Below, one piece after another: positions 19,568 to 28,427 of a stretch of 64,000 nucleotides of DNA. Position 1 is the stretch's first letter. Every line of letters begins with the position of its first letter. This stretch comes from Candidatus Gastranaerophilales bacterium (GTDB lineage Bacteria > Cyanobacteriota > Vampirovibrionia > Gastranaerophilales > Gastranaerophilaceae). The DNA is taken from contig JAEELO010000049.1 of the NCBI GenBank assembly GCA_016282705.1, positions 1 through 64,000 of the forward strand. The letters run 5' to 3'. Under the pieces are notes generated by a model, which was not told the origin of the DNA, did not search any database, and was given only the letters and a program-made list of their open reading frames with translations. Made by a program: the position numbers and the translations under genes.

Positions 19568-20197
19568 TTATAACATTTTAGACAAATATTCCAAAGAATA
19601 TTTTAATATATCTTCTGTTTTTGACAAATCTTTTTTATAACCCAATACTTCTTTTATTGCCGCTTTTGCTTCATTCGCAGAATATCCCAAAGAAATAAGA
19701 ACACTTTGAACCTCTATTATAGAAGTTTGTTCAACTTCTTTTGTATCAATATCCGAAACATCCACAGGTGTGACATTAGACCAATTAATTAGCTTATCTT
19801 TTAACTCAATAATTATTTTTTGTGCAACTTTTGTTCCTACTCCTTTTGCTCTTGACAATTCTTTTGCGTCTTCTCTAATCATAATATCAACTAATTCGGC
19901 AATAGAGAATTCATCAAGAATTAAAAGCGCTAATTTAACACCAATACCTGATACACTTTGAAGAATATTAAAAATATCACGTTCTTCTTTTGTTATAAAA
20001 CCTGTCAGACTCATTGAATCTTCTTTATGGCTCAATGATACATATATTTTAATTTCTTCTTTTTCTTGAAGTCGCTCAATTGTACTTTTTCCCGTTAAAA
20101 TTAAATAGCCTATATTATTAACGTCCACAACTATATGACTTCCCCTGTAGGAATTTAACTGTTTTGAAACGAGATGTCCTTTTAAATAATCATACAT
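19568..20197 (-). CDS. ruvA: Holliday junction branch migration protein RuvA
   Basis: MYDYLKGHLV, LQSVSGIGVKLALLIL, AKGVGTKVAQKIIIELKDK. Confidence 0.93.
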   Translation of the reverse strand: MYDYLKGHLVSKQLNSYRGSHIVVDVNNIGYLILTGKSTIERLQEKEEIKIYVSLSHKEDSMSLTGFITKEERDIFNILQSVSGIGVKLALLILDEFSIAELVDIMIREDAKELSRAKGVGTKVAQKIIIELKDKLINWSNVTPVDVSDIDTKEVEQTSIIEVQSVLISLGYSANEAKAAIKEVLGYKKDLSKTEDILKYSLEYLSKML

Positions 20198-20199
20198 AT

Positions 20200-20793
20200 T
20201 TACTGTTCTTCTTGTTCTTTATATTTATCATAATTTGCTAATGCAGCCGTTAAGCCTTTGTTATCATTTAAATGTTTACAAGCAAGAGCCAAATTATAAT
20301 AGAAATTAGCTTCATTTGATTTTAATCTTATAGCTTTTTCAAAGGCTGCTTTAGCCTCTTTATATTCTTTTTGAGCATAATATGCACATCCGAGATTATA
20401 GTAATAATAAGGAAAATCTTTTTTATATTTTATTGCGGTTTTATATTCTCTAATCGCCATATTATAACGTTTTTCTTTTAAATATACATTTGCCAAATTA
20501 TAATGAGCCTTATCAAATTCAGGATTCATTGTAATTGATTTTTGCCAGAAAAAAGCTGCATTTGTATCATTATTTAAATCCTGAGAAAGATTTCCTAGAA
20601 TATACCAAATTTCATAATCTCTTTCATCTTCGGGAATTTTTGAAATCATTTTATATGCTTCTTCCGTATTATTTGAATTATATACGGCAATAATATCCTT
20701 TTTCTTTTCATCAAAAGATTTTTCAGCATAAACTATGTTCGAACATAGTGCAAATACAATAAAAATTGATAATAACTTAAATATTTTTTTCAT
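20200..20793 (-). CDS. Exported tetratricopeptide-repeat protein
   Basis: Signal peptide; TPR units PEFDKAHYNLANVYLKEKRYNMAIREYKTAIKYKKDFPYYYYNLGCAYYAQKEYKEAKAAFEKAIRL. Confidence 0.85.
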   Translation of the reverse strand: MKKIFKLLSIFIVFALCSNIVYAEKSFDEKKKDIIAVYNSNNTEEAYKMISKIPEDERDYEIWYILGNLSQDLNNDTNAAFFWQKSITMNPEFDKAHYNLANVYLKEKRYNMAIREYKTAIKYKKDFPYYYYNLGCAYYAQKEYKEAKAAFEKAIRLKSNEANFYYNLALACKHLNDNKGLTAALANYDKYKEQEEQ

Positions 20794-20948
20794 AATCTAC
20801 CCGCTTAATATTATAGTTTAATAATAAAAAACTTTCTATTTGTGCTAAAATTTTTTGTAAATTTTTATAACATTTTGCTAATATTATACAATTATTGAAC
20901 TCAAAAAAACTTTATTATTATATATAGAGTATATACACGCGGGCACAT

Positions 20949-21851
20949 ATGATTACATTGGATCTGGATTTAGATTATTTAAGCAGTCGATACCACATCG
21001 GCTCCAGAGCTATGGAACAATACAAAAGCAAAAGTATTGTTCAAATCATGCAGGCTGAAGCGAAAAAAGGGAACACTGCGGCAGCAGAATTTCTTGCTGA
21101 GATAACAACAAATCCCGAAGAATTAGCAAAACTTCTTGTCTTATTTGACCCGAAAAACAGATATTTAATACTTTCTCATATGAATGAGAAAGACTTAATG
21201 ATGATAATGCAGTTCCTAGAACCGGAACAAATGATATTAGGTTTAAGCATGTTTAATCATGATGCTTTGATAGAATTAATGCAAAAGTTACCGCCCGAAA
21301 CTCTTGCAATTGTTGTTCTGGAAAAAATGGAACCGAGTAAATTCGTAAAGGCGCTTCCTGAAAAATATTTGGACGAATTTTTATCTTCCGATAAAATCGA
21401 TCCCAAAATGATTCGTAAAGCAATGGAAAACGTAGATGAAGAACAACTTCAAAAGATGATGGAGAATTTCACCGGTGAATCTTGCTACGATGATAGAGAC
21501 ACTATTATTGAACAATTAGGAAGATTCTCTGATGAAAACTTTATGAAAGCTGTGTCTTGTGCAGAAGTTGAAGGGAAACAGCAAATGATTTTGGGAATGC
21601 TGCAAGAAAAACCCGAATTGTTTGAAGAATTTTCTGCGGAAGCAATGACATATCCGTTTATGAATATGGAAAAAGAAGAAATTTTAAAATCGTTAACCGT
21701 TTTGGAAACGCAGCAAATGCTTCCGATGGTTGAAGATTTACCTCAAGATATTATGGCATTAATAGCAACCCAAATAGATCCGAATGTATTTGCTGAAATA
21801 TTATGCAATGACTTTGCAAGCGTAATTGCTAACTGCGGTATTAATATGTAA
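20949..21851 (+). CDS. MgtE-N-like alpha-helical repeat protein, no CBS or TM domain
   Basis: 300 aa; repeated helical pairs LFDPKNRYLILSHMNEKDLMMIMQFLEPEQMILGLSM...LIELMQKLPPETLAIVVLEKMEP. Confidence 0.6.
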   Translation: MITLDLDLDYLSSRYHIGSRAMEQYKSKSIVQIMQAEAKKGNTAAAEFLAEITTNPEELAKLLVLFDPKNRYLILSHMNEKDLMMIMQFLEPEQMILGLSMFNHDALIELMQKLPPETLAIVVLEKMEPSKFVKALPEKYLDEFLSSDKIDPKMIRKAMENVDEEQLQKMMENFTGESCYDDRDTIIEQLGRFSDENFMKAVSCAEVEGKQQMILGMLQEKPELFEEFSAEAMTYPFMNMEKEEILKSLTVLETQQMLPMVEDLPQDIMALIATQIDPNVFAEILCNDFASVIANCGINM

Positions 21852-21853
21852 AT

Positions 21854-23659
21854 TTACACATTCCCACCCAATTCTGTTATACGGGTTTTTAGCATTTCAA
21901 TATCTGAATTAATATCAGATATGCGTTCATTATAATATTTTTTTGAAATATCATCTTGTTCTTGTATATTTCCGGACTCCTTAATGACTGTAGATAGTTG
22001 TTTTAATAATTCTTTATACTGGGTTTTATATGTATTTATTCTTTGTGTATCACTGCATTTATAAGCAGTCAATATTTCTTCTATTTTTTTATCTTTTTCG
22101 TCTCTGGATTCTTTTGTAAGAGTTGCACCGTAAGACACACCTTTTATTTCTAATTCATCTGCAATAGATTGTCCAACTTTTGCATTTTTTAATGCATTTA
22201 AAATATCTATTTTTGTCGCATTTATATTTCCGTTAGCAGGATTTGCCAATTCTTTATACAAATCAAATAAATCTGTGTCATCAAGAACATAATCAGAAAT
22301 TTCTTCAGGGATTGTATACAGGTCTAGTAAATCTCTGAGATTCTTCATTTCTGCTCTTGCTTGTTCTTTTTCGTATGCATCTTCTAATTTTAAATAAGCT
22401 TTCATTTTATCACTTAATAATTCAGATATCTTAGTTTTTACTCCCGCAATTACTTCACGCGGAGATTTTCCCGAATTAGAAAGTTCAGAATAGTAACTCT
22501 GTATTTCAGAAGGCATTGCAGTAACTTCAGGTCTATCTTTTGCATTTTCGAGCAAGAAATAATAGCGATTATAGATAACATTAAATTTATCTTGAAATGC
22601 ATTTTTTTCTTCATTTGTATATGATGCGTTATTATTGATTAATTCAAACATTTTTCCACGTGCGGTATCCAATGCACTTAAAATTGCATCTAAATCCTGC
22701 TTTTTCAAATAATCTTTCGGATCTGTGCCTCTTAAAGCACTTTTTTGTATCATTGCTTCAATTTCATTTAAATAAAATTGAATAGTTTCAAAAGTATTAT
22801 TAAGATTTTCCAATTTATCATATTCTGTTATATTAGCTATTTTATTTAAATTTTGTAATATTGTATAACTTCTTTCAGGTAGGAAGTCAGCATGAGTAGC
22901 TCTTAATTCAGATAATAAATCTCCGTTTTGAGAAATAATTTCACTAAATAAAGACATAAAATTATTTTTAATTTCTCGAATTTCTTTTCTGTCACTGTCT
23001 AAATGATTATTTCTGTAAATAGTATCATAATTAATCGACAACCTGCTTTGCGTACTTCTCAATGTATTATTCAAGTCTTTTAATGCTTTTTCTATTTCAT
23101 CTGCGGTATATTTACCGTTTCTTAACTCAGTCATAAATTCTTCTACTATGTTTTTTGCTTTTTGGGTAATTAAAGAAGGTGAATCCTGAGACCTTAAATT
23201 CGGTTCATTAACCAAATCTTTGATTTTATTTAATGAATTCTGAATAGGACTAGAAGCGATATTTAAAACTGCTTTTTCCGTCATATATCTGCCTCTTTCA
23301 TATTCTTCATTAGAAATTTTTCCATCACCGTCTAAGTCGTATAAATTAGCATTAGGGGTTAGTTTTTTAGCTTCTTGAGTAGTATTGTTAATCTGTGTTT
23401 CGTTATTCTCGGATGATAAATTTTTATTGACTACTTGACTAAACTTCTGAACATAAGCAAGCATATTATTCATAGATTGATTGAATTCTTCTTCGGAAAC
23501 CTGACCATCATTGTTACTATCTAATTTTTGTCCGGTTTCTTCCGCAGCCTTAATAATCTCTTTTTTCTGTTCTTCAGATAATGTTTGGTATAAATTAAAC
23601 GAAAAAACATTGTTTAAATTTAAATTTAAATTTCCCGAATCACTCATTGCCGACTCCAT
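21854..23659 (-). CDS. Large coiled-coil protein with two EF-hand calcium-binding loops
   Basis: 601 aa; canonical loops DSNNDGQVSEEEF and DLDGDGKISNEEY. Confidence 0.75.
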   Translation of the reverse strand: MESAMSDSGNLNLNLNNVFSFNLYQTLSEEQKKEIIKAAEETGQKLDSNNDGQVSEEEFNQSMNNMLAYVQKFSQVVNKNLSSENNETQINNTTQEAKKLTPNANLYDLDGDGKISNEEYERGRYMTEKAVLNIASSPIQNSLNKIKDLVNEPNLRSQDSPSLITQKAKNIVEEFMTELRNGKYTADEIEKALKDLNNTLRSTQSRLSINYDTIYRNNHLDSDRKEIREIKNNFMSLFSEIISQNGDLLSELRATHADFLPERSYTILQNLNKIANITEYDKLENLNNTFETIQFYLNEIEAMIQKSALRGTDPKDYLKKQDLDAILSALDTARGKMFELINNNASYTNEEKNAFQDKFNVIYNRYYFLLENAKDRPEVTAMPSEIQSYYSELSNSGKSPREVIAGVKTKISELLSDKMKAYLKLEDAYEKEQARAEMKNLRDLLDLYTIPEEISDYVLDDTDLFDLYKELANPANGNINATKIDILNALKNAKVGQSIADELEIKGVSYGATLTKESRDEKDKKIEEILTAYKCSDTQRINTYKTQYKELLKQLSTVIKESGNIQEQDDISKKYYNERISDINSDIEMLKTRITELGGNV

Positions 23660-23821
23660 ATATTTAATTATTTATATAATCGGCAGTTTTAAAAAAAACT
23701 TTAGCTTTTTGTGAATAAATATAAATGCTCGCAGGAAATATTAAGTTTTGTTAATTTTATATATAAAAATAAAGCAATTTTTATAATAGTATATACTTTA
23801 TATATACAAGAGGATAAAAAG

Positions 23822-23986
23822 ATGAAAATAATTCGACCAATAGACAGTAAATCTAAAGAGATATATTTTAAAATAAATCCGATTCTCGAGGACGAAGAGA
23901 CCTTAAACTCAAGGTTTACGTTCTGGGTCAATATGAATAATCTGGCAATGCAGAACATGATGGTACAACAGATGAAGATGGGATGA
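23822..23986 (+). CDS. Small protein (54 aa), Met-rich C-terminus
   Basis: MKIIRPIDSKSKEIYFKINPILEDEETLNSRFTFWVNMNNLAMQNMMVQQMKMG; AAGAGGATAAAAAG RBS; TATAAT upstream (23782-23787); terminator downstream. Confidence 0.6.
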   Translation: MKIIRPIDSKSKEIYFKINPILEDEETLNSRFTFWVNMNNLAMQNMMVQQMKMG

Positions 23987-24012
23987 TTATAGGCGGCTTA
24001 GAATAGGGATAT

Positions 24013-24041
24013 AAAAAGAACAGTTTTTAACTGTTCTTTTT
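24013..24041. terminator. Bidirectional intrinsic terminator
   Basis: AAAAAGAACAG-TTTTTAA-CTGTTCTTTTT. Confidence 0.85.
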
Positions 24042-24813
24042 ACTTTAAATGCCATTTATGTTTAAGGTTGTTTAATGTACCGTCTTTTTTCATTCTGGTT
24101 ATTATAACATCTAAAGTAGTTTTTAGCTTTTTGTCATCATACTGTTTAATCCCTATTCCGTACGGTTCTTGTGATATCTTATTCTTGAGCATTCTATAAC
24201 CTTTATGATCAATCATAAAACCTGAAATAAGGGTATCATCAGTACTTATCGCATCACCTTTTCCTTGAAGAAAAGCATTAAATGCTGTTTTATAATCCTT
24301 ATAACCTACAAGTCTTGCGGTAGGTATTATTTTTCTGATATTTTGTTCTGCTGTTGTACCTAAAACTACAATTGTTGTCTTTTTTCTTAAATCCGCAAAA
24401 GTATAAATATCACTATCTTCTTTAACAAGAGCCGTTTGACCGGCAATATAATACGGAATAGAAAAATCAACCAAATATTGTCTTTGCGGGGTAATAGTCA
24501 TAGTAGCTATCACCATATCTACGTCCCCTGAAGTTATAGCCTCAATTCTGTTATTAGGATCAACCTCAACAAATTTTATTTTTCGTTCGTTTCCTATAAT
24601 ATCTTTTGCAACATATCTTGCAACATCAATATCAAAACCTTCAAAATCTCCTGTTTTTCTGCTTTTGTAACAAAATGGTTTTGAGTCGCTTTTTATTCCG
24701 ACTACAAGCAAATCTCTGTCTACGATTTTTTCCAAAGCATTTTTTTCAACTTTTTTTCCGCAGGCAGTAAATATAATAAGAAAAGAAATTAACAGACAAA
24801 TAAGCTTTTTCAT
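24040..24813 (-). CDS. Transporter substrate-binding lipoprotein (amino-acid type SBP, family 3)
   Basis: Lipobox LIIFTACGKK; LLVVGIKSDSKPFCYKSRKTGDFEGFDIDVARYVA; VDMVIATMTITPQRQYLVDFSIPYY. Confidence 0.9.
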   Translation of the reverse strand: MKKLICLLISFLIIFTACGKKVEKNALEKIVDRDLLVVGIKSDSKPFCYKSRKTGDFEGFDIDVARYVAKDIIGNERKIKFVEVDPNNRIEAITSGDVDMVIATMTITPQRQYLVDFSIPYYIAGQTALVKEDSDIYTFADLRKKTTIVVLGTTAEQNIRKIIPTARLVGYKDYKTAFNAFLQGKGDAISTDDTLISGFMIDHKGYRMLKNKISQEPYGIGIKQYDDKKLKTTLDVIITRMKKDGTLNNLKHKWHLK

Positions 24814-24881
24814 TATTTTTTCCTTTATCTATTAATTACACCATATTATTGAAGAAACAAAATCCTGTTAAAGGTGTATTA

Positions 24882-25460
24882 TTATTTAATTGTATCATAT
24901 ACTCTTCTGATTTCTTTAATATCTTGCCAGGTTAGCCATTTAGGGCTGCCTTTTTCTCTGGAATCGTTCCTCAATAAATAAGACGGGTGAAATATAGGCA
25001 TCATTTTACTTCCATACGGGCCGTCAAACCATTTCCCTCTAACTTTTGTTATTCCGCCTTTATCCGGAAGTAAGGAATTTAAAGCAACACTTCCGCATAT
25101 GAGTATGATTTTAGGTTTTAAAATTTCAAGCTGTGCATCCAGATATTCTTTGCAAGCATCTTTTTCTTCAGGCAAAGGATTTCTGTTTTCGGGAGGTCTG
25201 CATTTTATGGTATTGCATATATATACATCTTTTTCTCTGGAAAGTCCCACACATTCAAATATTTTATCCAATAATTGACCGGCTTTGCCCACAAAGGGAC
25301 GTCCTTTTTGATCTTCCCAATATCCGGGTGCTTCTCCTACCAAAATCAGTTTATTGTTTGGAATGCCGTCAGAAAATACAACATTTGTTCTTGTTTTAGA
25401 CAAAGAACATTTTTCACATTTTAAACATTTAGCTTTTATTTTATCTAATTCTTCATACAT
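24882..25460 (-). CDS. Type-4 uracil-DNA glycosylase (Fe-S)
   Basis: CLKCEKCSLSKTRTNVVF, VGEAPGYWEDQKGRPFVGKAGQLLD, NTIKCRPPENRNP, PIFHPSYLLRN. Confidence 0.92.
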   Translation of the reverse strand: MYEELDKIKAKCLKCEKCSLSKTRTNVVFSDGIPNNKLILVGEAPGYWEDQKGRPFVGKAGQLLDKIFECVGLSREKDVYICNTIKCRPPENRNPLPEEKDACKEYLDAQLEILKPKIILICGSVALNSLLPDKGGITKVRGKWFDGPYGSKMMPIFHPSYLLRNDSREKGSPKWLTWQDIKEIRRVYDTIK

Positions 25461-25567
25461 AATTTTATTTTATAAAACTAAAAACCGTAAATAAATCATA
25501 GATAAAGAAATATGTAGAATTTTGTTAATAACTTGCCACTTTGAATTAAATTTTGTTCAATAATAGT

Positions 25568-25903
25568 ATGAGTGATAATGATAAAAATAATGTTATAAAC
25601 TTATTTAAGAAACCTTCCGAAAACAGAGACATCGAAAGTCAACGTTTTTTCAAAGGTTTTCCGTATGTAAAAATAATGAAAGATGAAAACGGAAATTATT
25701 TTAAAGAAGAATCACTGAGAGAATATGCCGAAAAATGTTTCTACATTATCACAGTTATGAAAAAAAACGGAATCGGCGTAGGACTTTATAAATATAAAGT
25801 TCCATATCAGTCTCTTTTAAAATTTTTAAATGAATTCAGATATAACAAGTCATACGGCGAAGTAATTGACATAGAAAGATATATTCCGGAAGATTTGGCC
25901 TAA
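25568..25903 (+). CDS. Hypothetical protein
   Basis: ORF 25553..25903; likely start MSDNDKN at 25568; upstream of and co-directional with the radical SAM gene (3-bp gap). Confidence 0.55.
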   Translation: MSDNDKNNVINLFKKPSENRDIESQRFFKGFPYVKIMKDENGNYFKEESLREYAEKCFYIITVMKKNGIGVGLYKYKVPYQSLLKFLNEFRYNKSYGEVIDIERYIPEDLA

Positions 25904-25906
25904 AAT

Positions 25907-28405
25907 ATGACAAATCAATTACCAATAGAGTCTCAATGTTTATTATATGAAGTAAAGAAGCCATATCAATATATTGGTTCCGAATATTTATGTTATAACA
26001 AAGACTTTAATAAATGTGATGTTAAGATGGCACTTGCCTTTCCGGATAAATACGAGATTGCCATAAGCAATTTAGGACAAAAAATCTTGTATGATGTCAT
26101 AAATTCCGAAGAAAATTATATGGCAGACAGAGTTTATGCACCGGATATCGATTACAAGAATCTTCTTACAAAAAATAATATACCTTTATCCGCACTTGAA
26201 AGCAAACAAGCAGTTAAAGATTTTGATTTCATAGGGTTTTCTCTCCAATATGAATTAGCATATCCGACCGTATTAGGGATGCTAAAACTGGCACAAATTC
26301 CTATAAAAAGAGAAGAACGTTCGGAAGAACATCCGATTATTACGGCAGGAGGTCCGGGGTGTTTCAATCCTATACCGATGCAAGATTTTATAGACTTATT
26401 CATGATTGGCGACGGAGAAGAAGTCATTATTGAACTGATGAGGAATTATAAGGAATTAAAATCCGAGAATAAAACACGTAAGGAAATAATACAAAAGTTA
26501 TCCGAAATTGAAGGAATATATGCACCTGCATTTCCTAAGAAAACAAAAAAGAGAATTTATGATATTTCAAAAAGTAATAAAGCGCCCAGAGCGCCTATCC
26601 CATATTCTTCAAGCATTCACGACAGAACAATAATTGAAATCAGACGCGGATGCGGAAGAATGTGCCGTTTCTGTCAGGCAGGTCACGTTACTTTACCAAT
26701 CAGAGAGAGAAAAGCTCAAGATATTATTGATATGGTAAAACAATCAACATCTCAAACCGGTTATGACGAATATTCTCTATTATCATTATCCTCAAATGAC
26801 TACGGCAATATAGAAAGTGTTATTGAAACGCTGAGTCCTGAAATGCGCAGGAAAAGGATTTCCGTATCCTTGCCAAGTCAAAGAATAGACAGATACAGTA
26901 CAAAATTGGCACAGATGGTTCGTGATGTTCGTGCAACTACTGCCACATTAGCACCTGAAGCAGGGAGTCAAAGACTAAGAAATGTTATAAATAAGAATTT
27001 AACGGAAGAACAAATTCTTGAAACAGTATTAAACTGTTATAAAAACGGATTTCATAATATAAAACTGTATTTTATGATAGGTTTGCCGACGGAAACATAT
27101 GAAGATTTGGACGAAATGGCAGAACTTCTTAAGAAAATACGATACAGAGGGAAATTAATAAAACAAGAGCTTGAATTAAAAGACGGATTAACTCTTACCT
27201 GCACTGTTTCAATATTTGTGCCGAAACCATTTACTCCGTTTCAGTGGTGCGCACAGGATGCTCAGTCTGTTATAAGAGAAAAAATAAAATATTTGCTTGA
27301 GCAAACCAATAAAATAAAAGGTGTAAAAATAAATTATCACAACAGTTTTACTTCCAAAGTAGAATGTGCAATGACAAGAGGCGGAGACAAATTTAATAAT
27401 TTTATATTGGCTTTGCACAATAAAGATGTATATCTTTCAACATGGGACGAGAATACAGACAAAAATCTCTGGGAAGAGACAGCAAGGGAATGCGGATTTG
27501 ATATTGATGAAGAAGCTCAGCGCGAATATGATTTAAATGAAAATTTGCCTTGGGATATTATTGATACCGGCTTAAGCAAGAATTGGTTAAAAGAACAGTA
27601 TAATAATGCATTGAACTCAGAAAATATTACACCTTGTGAATTTGAATGTTGCAATTGCGGTGTTTGTTCAAATCTTAAAACTCATAAAGTAATAGACAAA
27701 CCGTTTGAATATATACAAAAAGAAGCAGCAACAGAAGAAATGACTCAATCCTTTAAATATAGACTCACAATATCAAAAAAAGAAGAAATGAGATACATTT
27801 CCCACTTGGATTGGCAAAATACTCTTACTAAAGTATTATATCGTTCAGGGTTAGATTTATGTTTTTCTCAAGGTTTCAACCCAACTCCCAAATTTTCTCT
27901 CGGTATTGCACTACCGATATTTGCGGAAAGCGAGTGCGAACTGGCAGATATAGAAATACATAACAATATAAGCGAAAAAGACCTTATTACAACTCTTAAT
28001 AATGTTTTACCCGAAAAAATAAGAGTAATAAATGTAGTAAAAACTGATAAAAGTACACCTTCTATAGATATTATTGCGCAATGGGCAAAGTATTCATTTC
28101 AACCATTCAAAACGGGTATTTTAAAAAATGAAGATTTGTTGTATATTAAAGATAAGATATCTTCAAGTAATGAAATATTTATAGAGAAGATAAATAAAAA
28201 AGGTATAAAGAAACTTGTTAATATAAAAACGGCAATAAAATCAGTTGAGATAGAAGGAACTACTCTATTTATGATTTTAAAGACAGGACAATCAGAGGAT
28301 ATCCCGTCAGTAAGACCGGAGGACGTAATTAAGCTGTACAAGCCCGATATTACCTTTAGGATAATAAGAACAGCATTTTACGATAAAGATATGAACAGGT
28401 TGTAA
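25907..28405 (+). CDS. TIGR03960-type radical SAM protein fused to TIGR03936-like (DUF2344) C-terminal domain
   Basis: EIRRGCGRMCRFCQAGHV radical SAM motif; C-terminal YRLTISKKEEMRYISHLDWQNTLTKVLYRSGLDLCFSQGFNPTPKFSLGIALP; followed by RNase E/G. Confidence 0.9.
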   Translation: MTNQLPIESQCLLYEVKKPYQYIGSEYLCYNKDFNKCDVKMALAFPDKYEIAISNLGQKILYDVINSEENYMADRVYAPDIDYKNLLTKNNIPLSALESKQAVKDFDFIGFSLQYELAYPTVLGMLKLAQIPIKREERSEEHPIITAGGPGCFNPIPMQDFIDLFMIGDGEEVIIELMRNYKELKSENKTRKEIIQKLSEIEGIYAPAFPKKTKKRIYDISKSNKAPRAPIPYSSSIHDRTIIEIRRGCGRMCRFCQAGHVTLPIRERKAQDIIDMVKQSTSQTGYDEYSLLSLSSNDYGNIESVIETLSPEMRRKRISVSLPSQRIDRYSTKLAQMVRDVRATTATLAPEAGSQRLRNVINKNLTEEQILETVLNCYKNGFHNIKLYFMIGLPTETYEDLDEMAELLKKIRYRGKLIKQELELKDGLTLTCTVSIFVPKPFTPFQWCAQDAQSVIREKIKYLLEQTNKIKGVKINYHNSFTSKVECAMTRGGDKFNNFILALHNKDVYLSTWDENTDKNLWEETARECGFDIDEEAQREYDLNENLPWDIIDTGLSKNWLKEQYNNALNSENITPCEFECCNCGVCSNLKTHKVIDKPFEYIQKEAATEEMTQSFKYRLTISKKEEMRYISHLDWQNTLTKVLYRSGLDLCFSQGFNPTPKFSLGIALPIFAESECELADIEIHNNISEKDLITTLNNVLPEKIRVINVVKTDKSTPSIDIIAQWAKYSFQPFKTGILKNEDLLYIKDKISSSNEIFIEKINKKGIKKLVNIKTAIKSVEIEGTTLFMILKTGQSEDIPSVRPEDVIKLYKPDITFRIIRTAFYDKDMNRL

Positions 28406-28427
28406 TAAGTTTAGAAGAGGATTAAAT

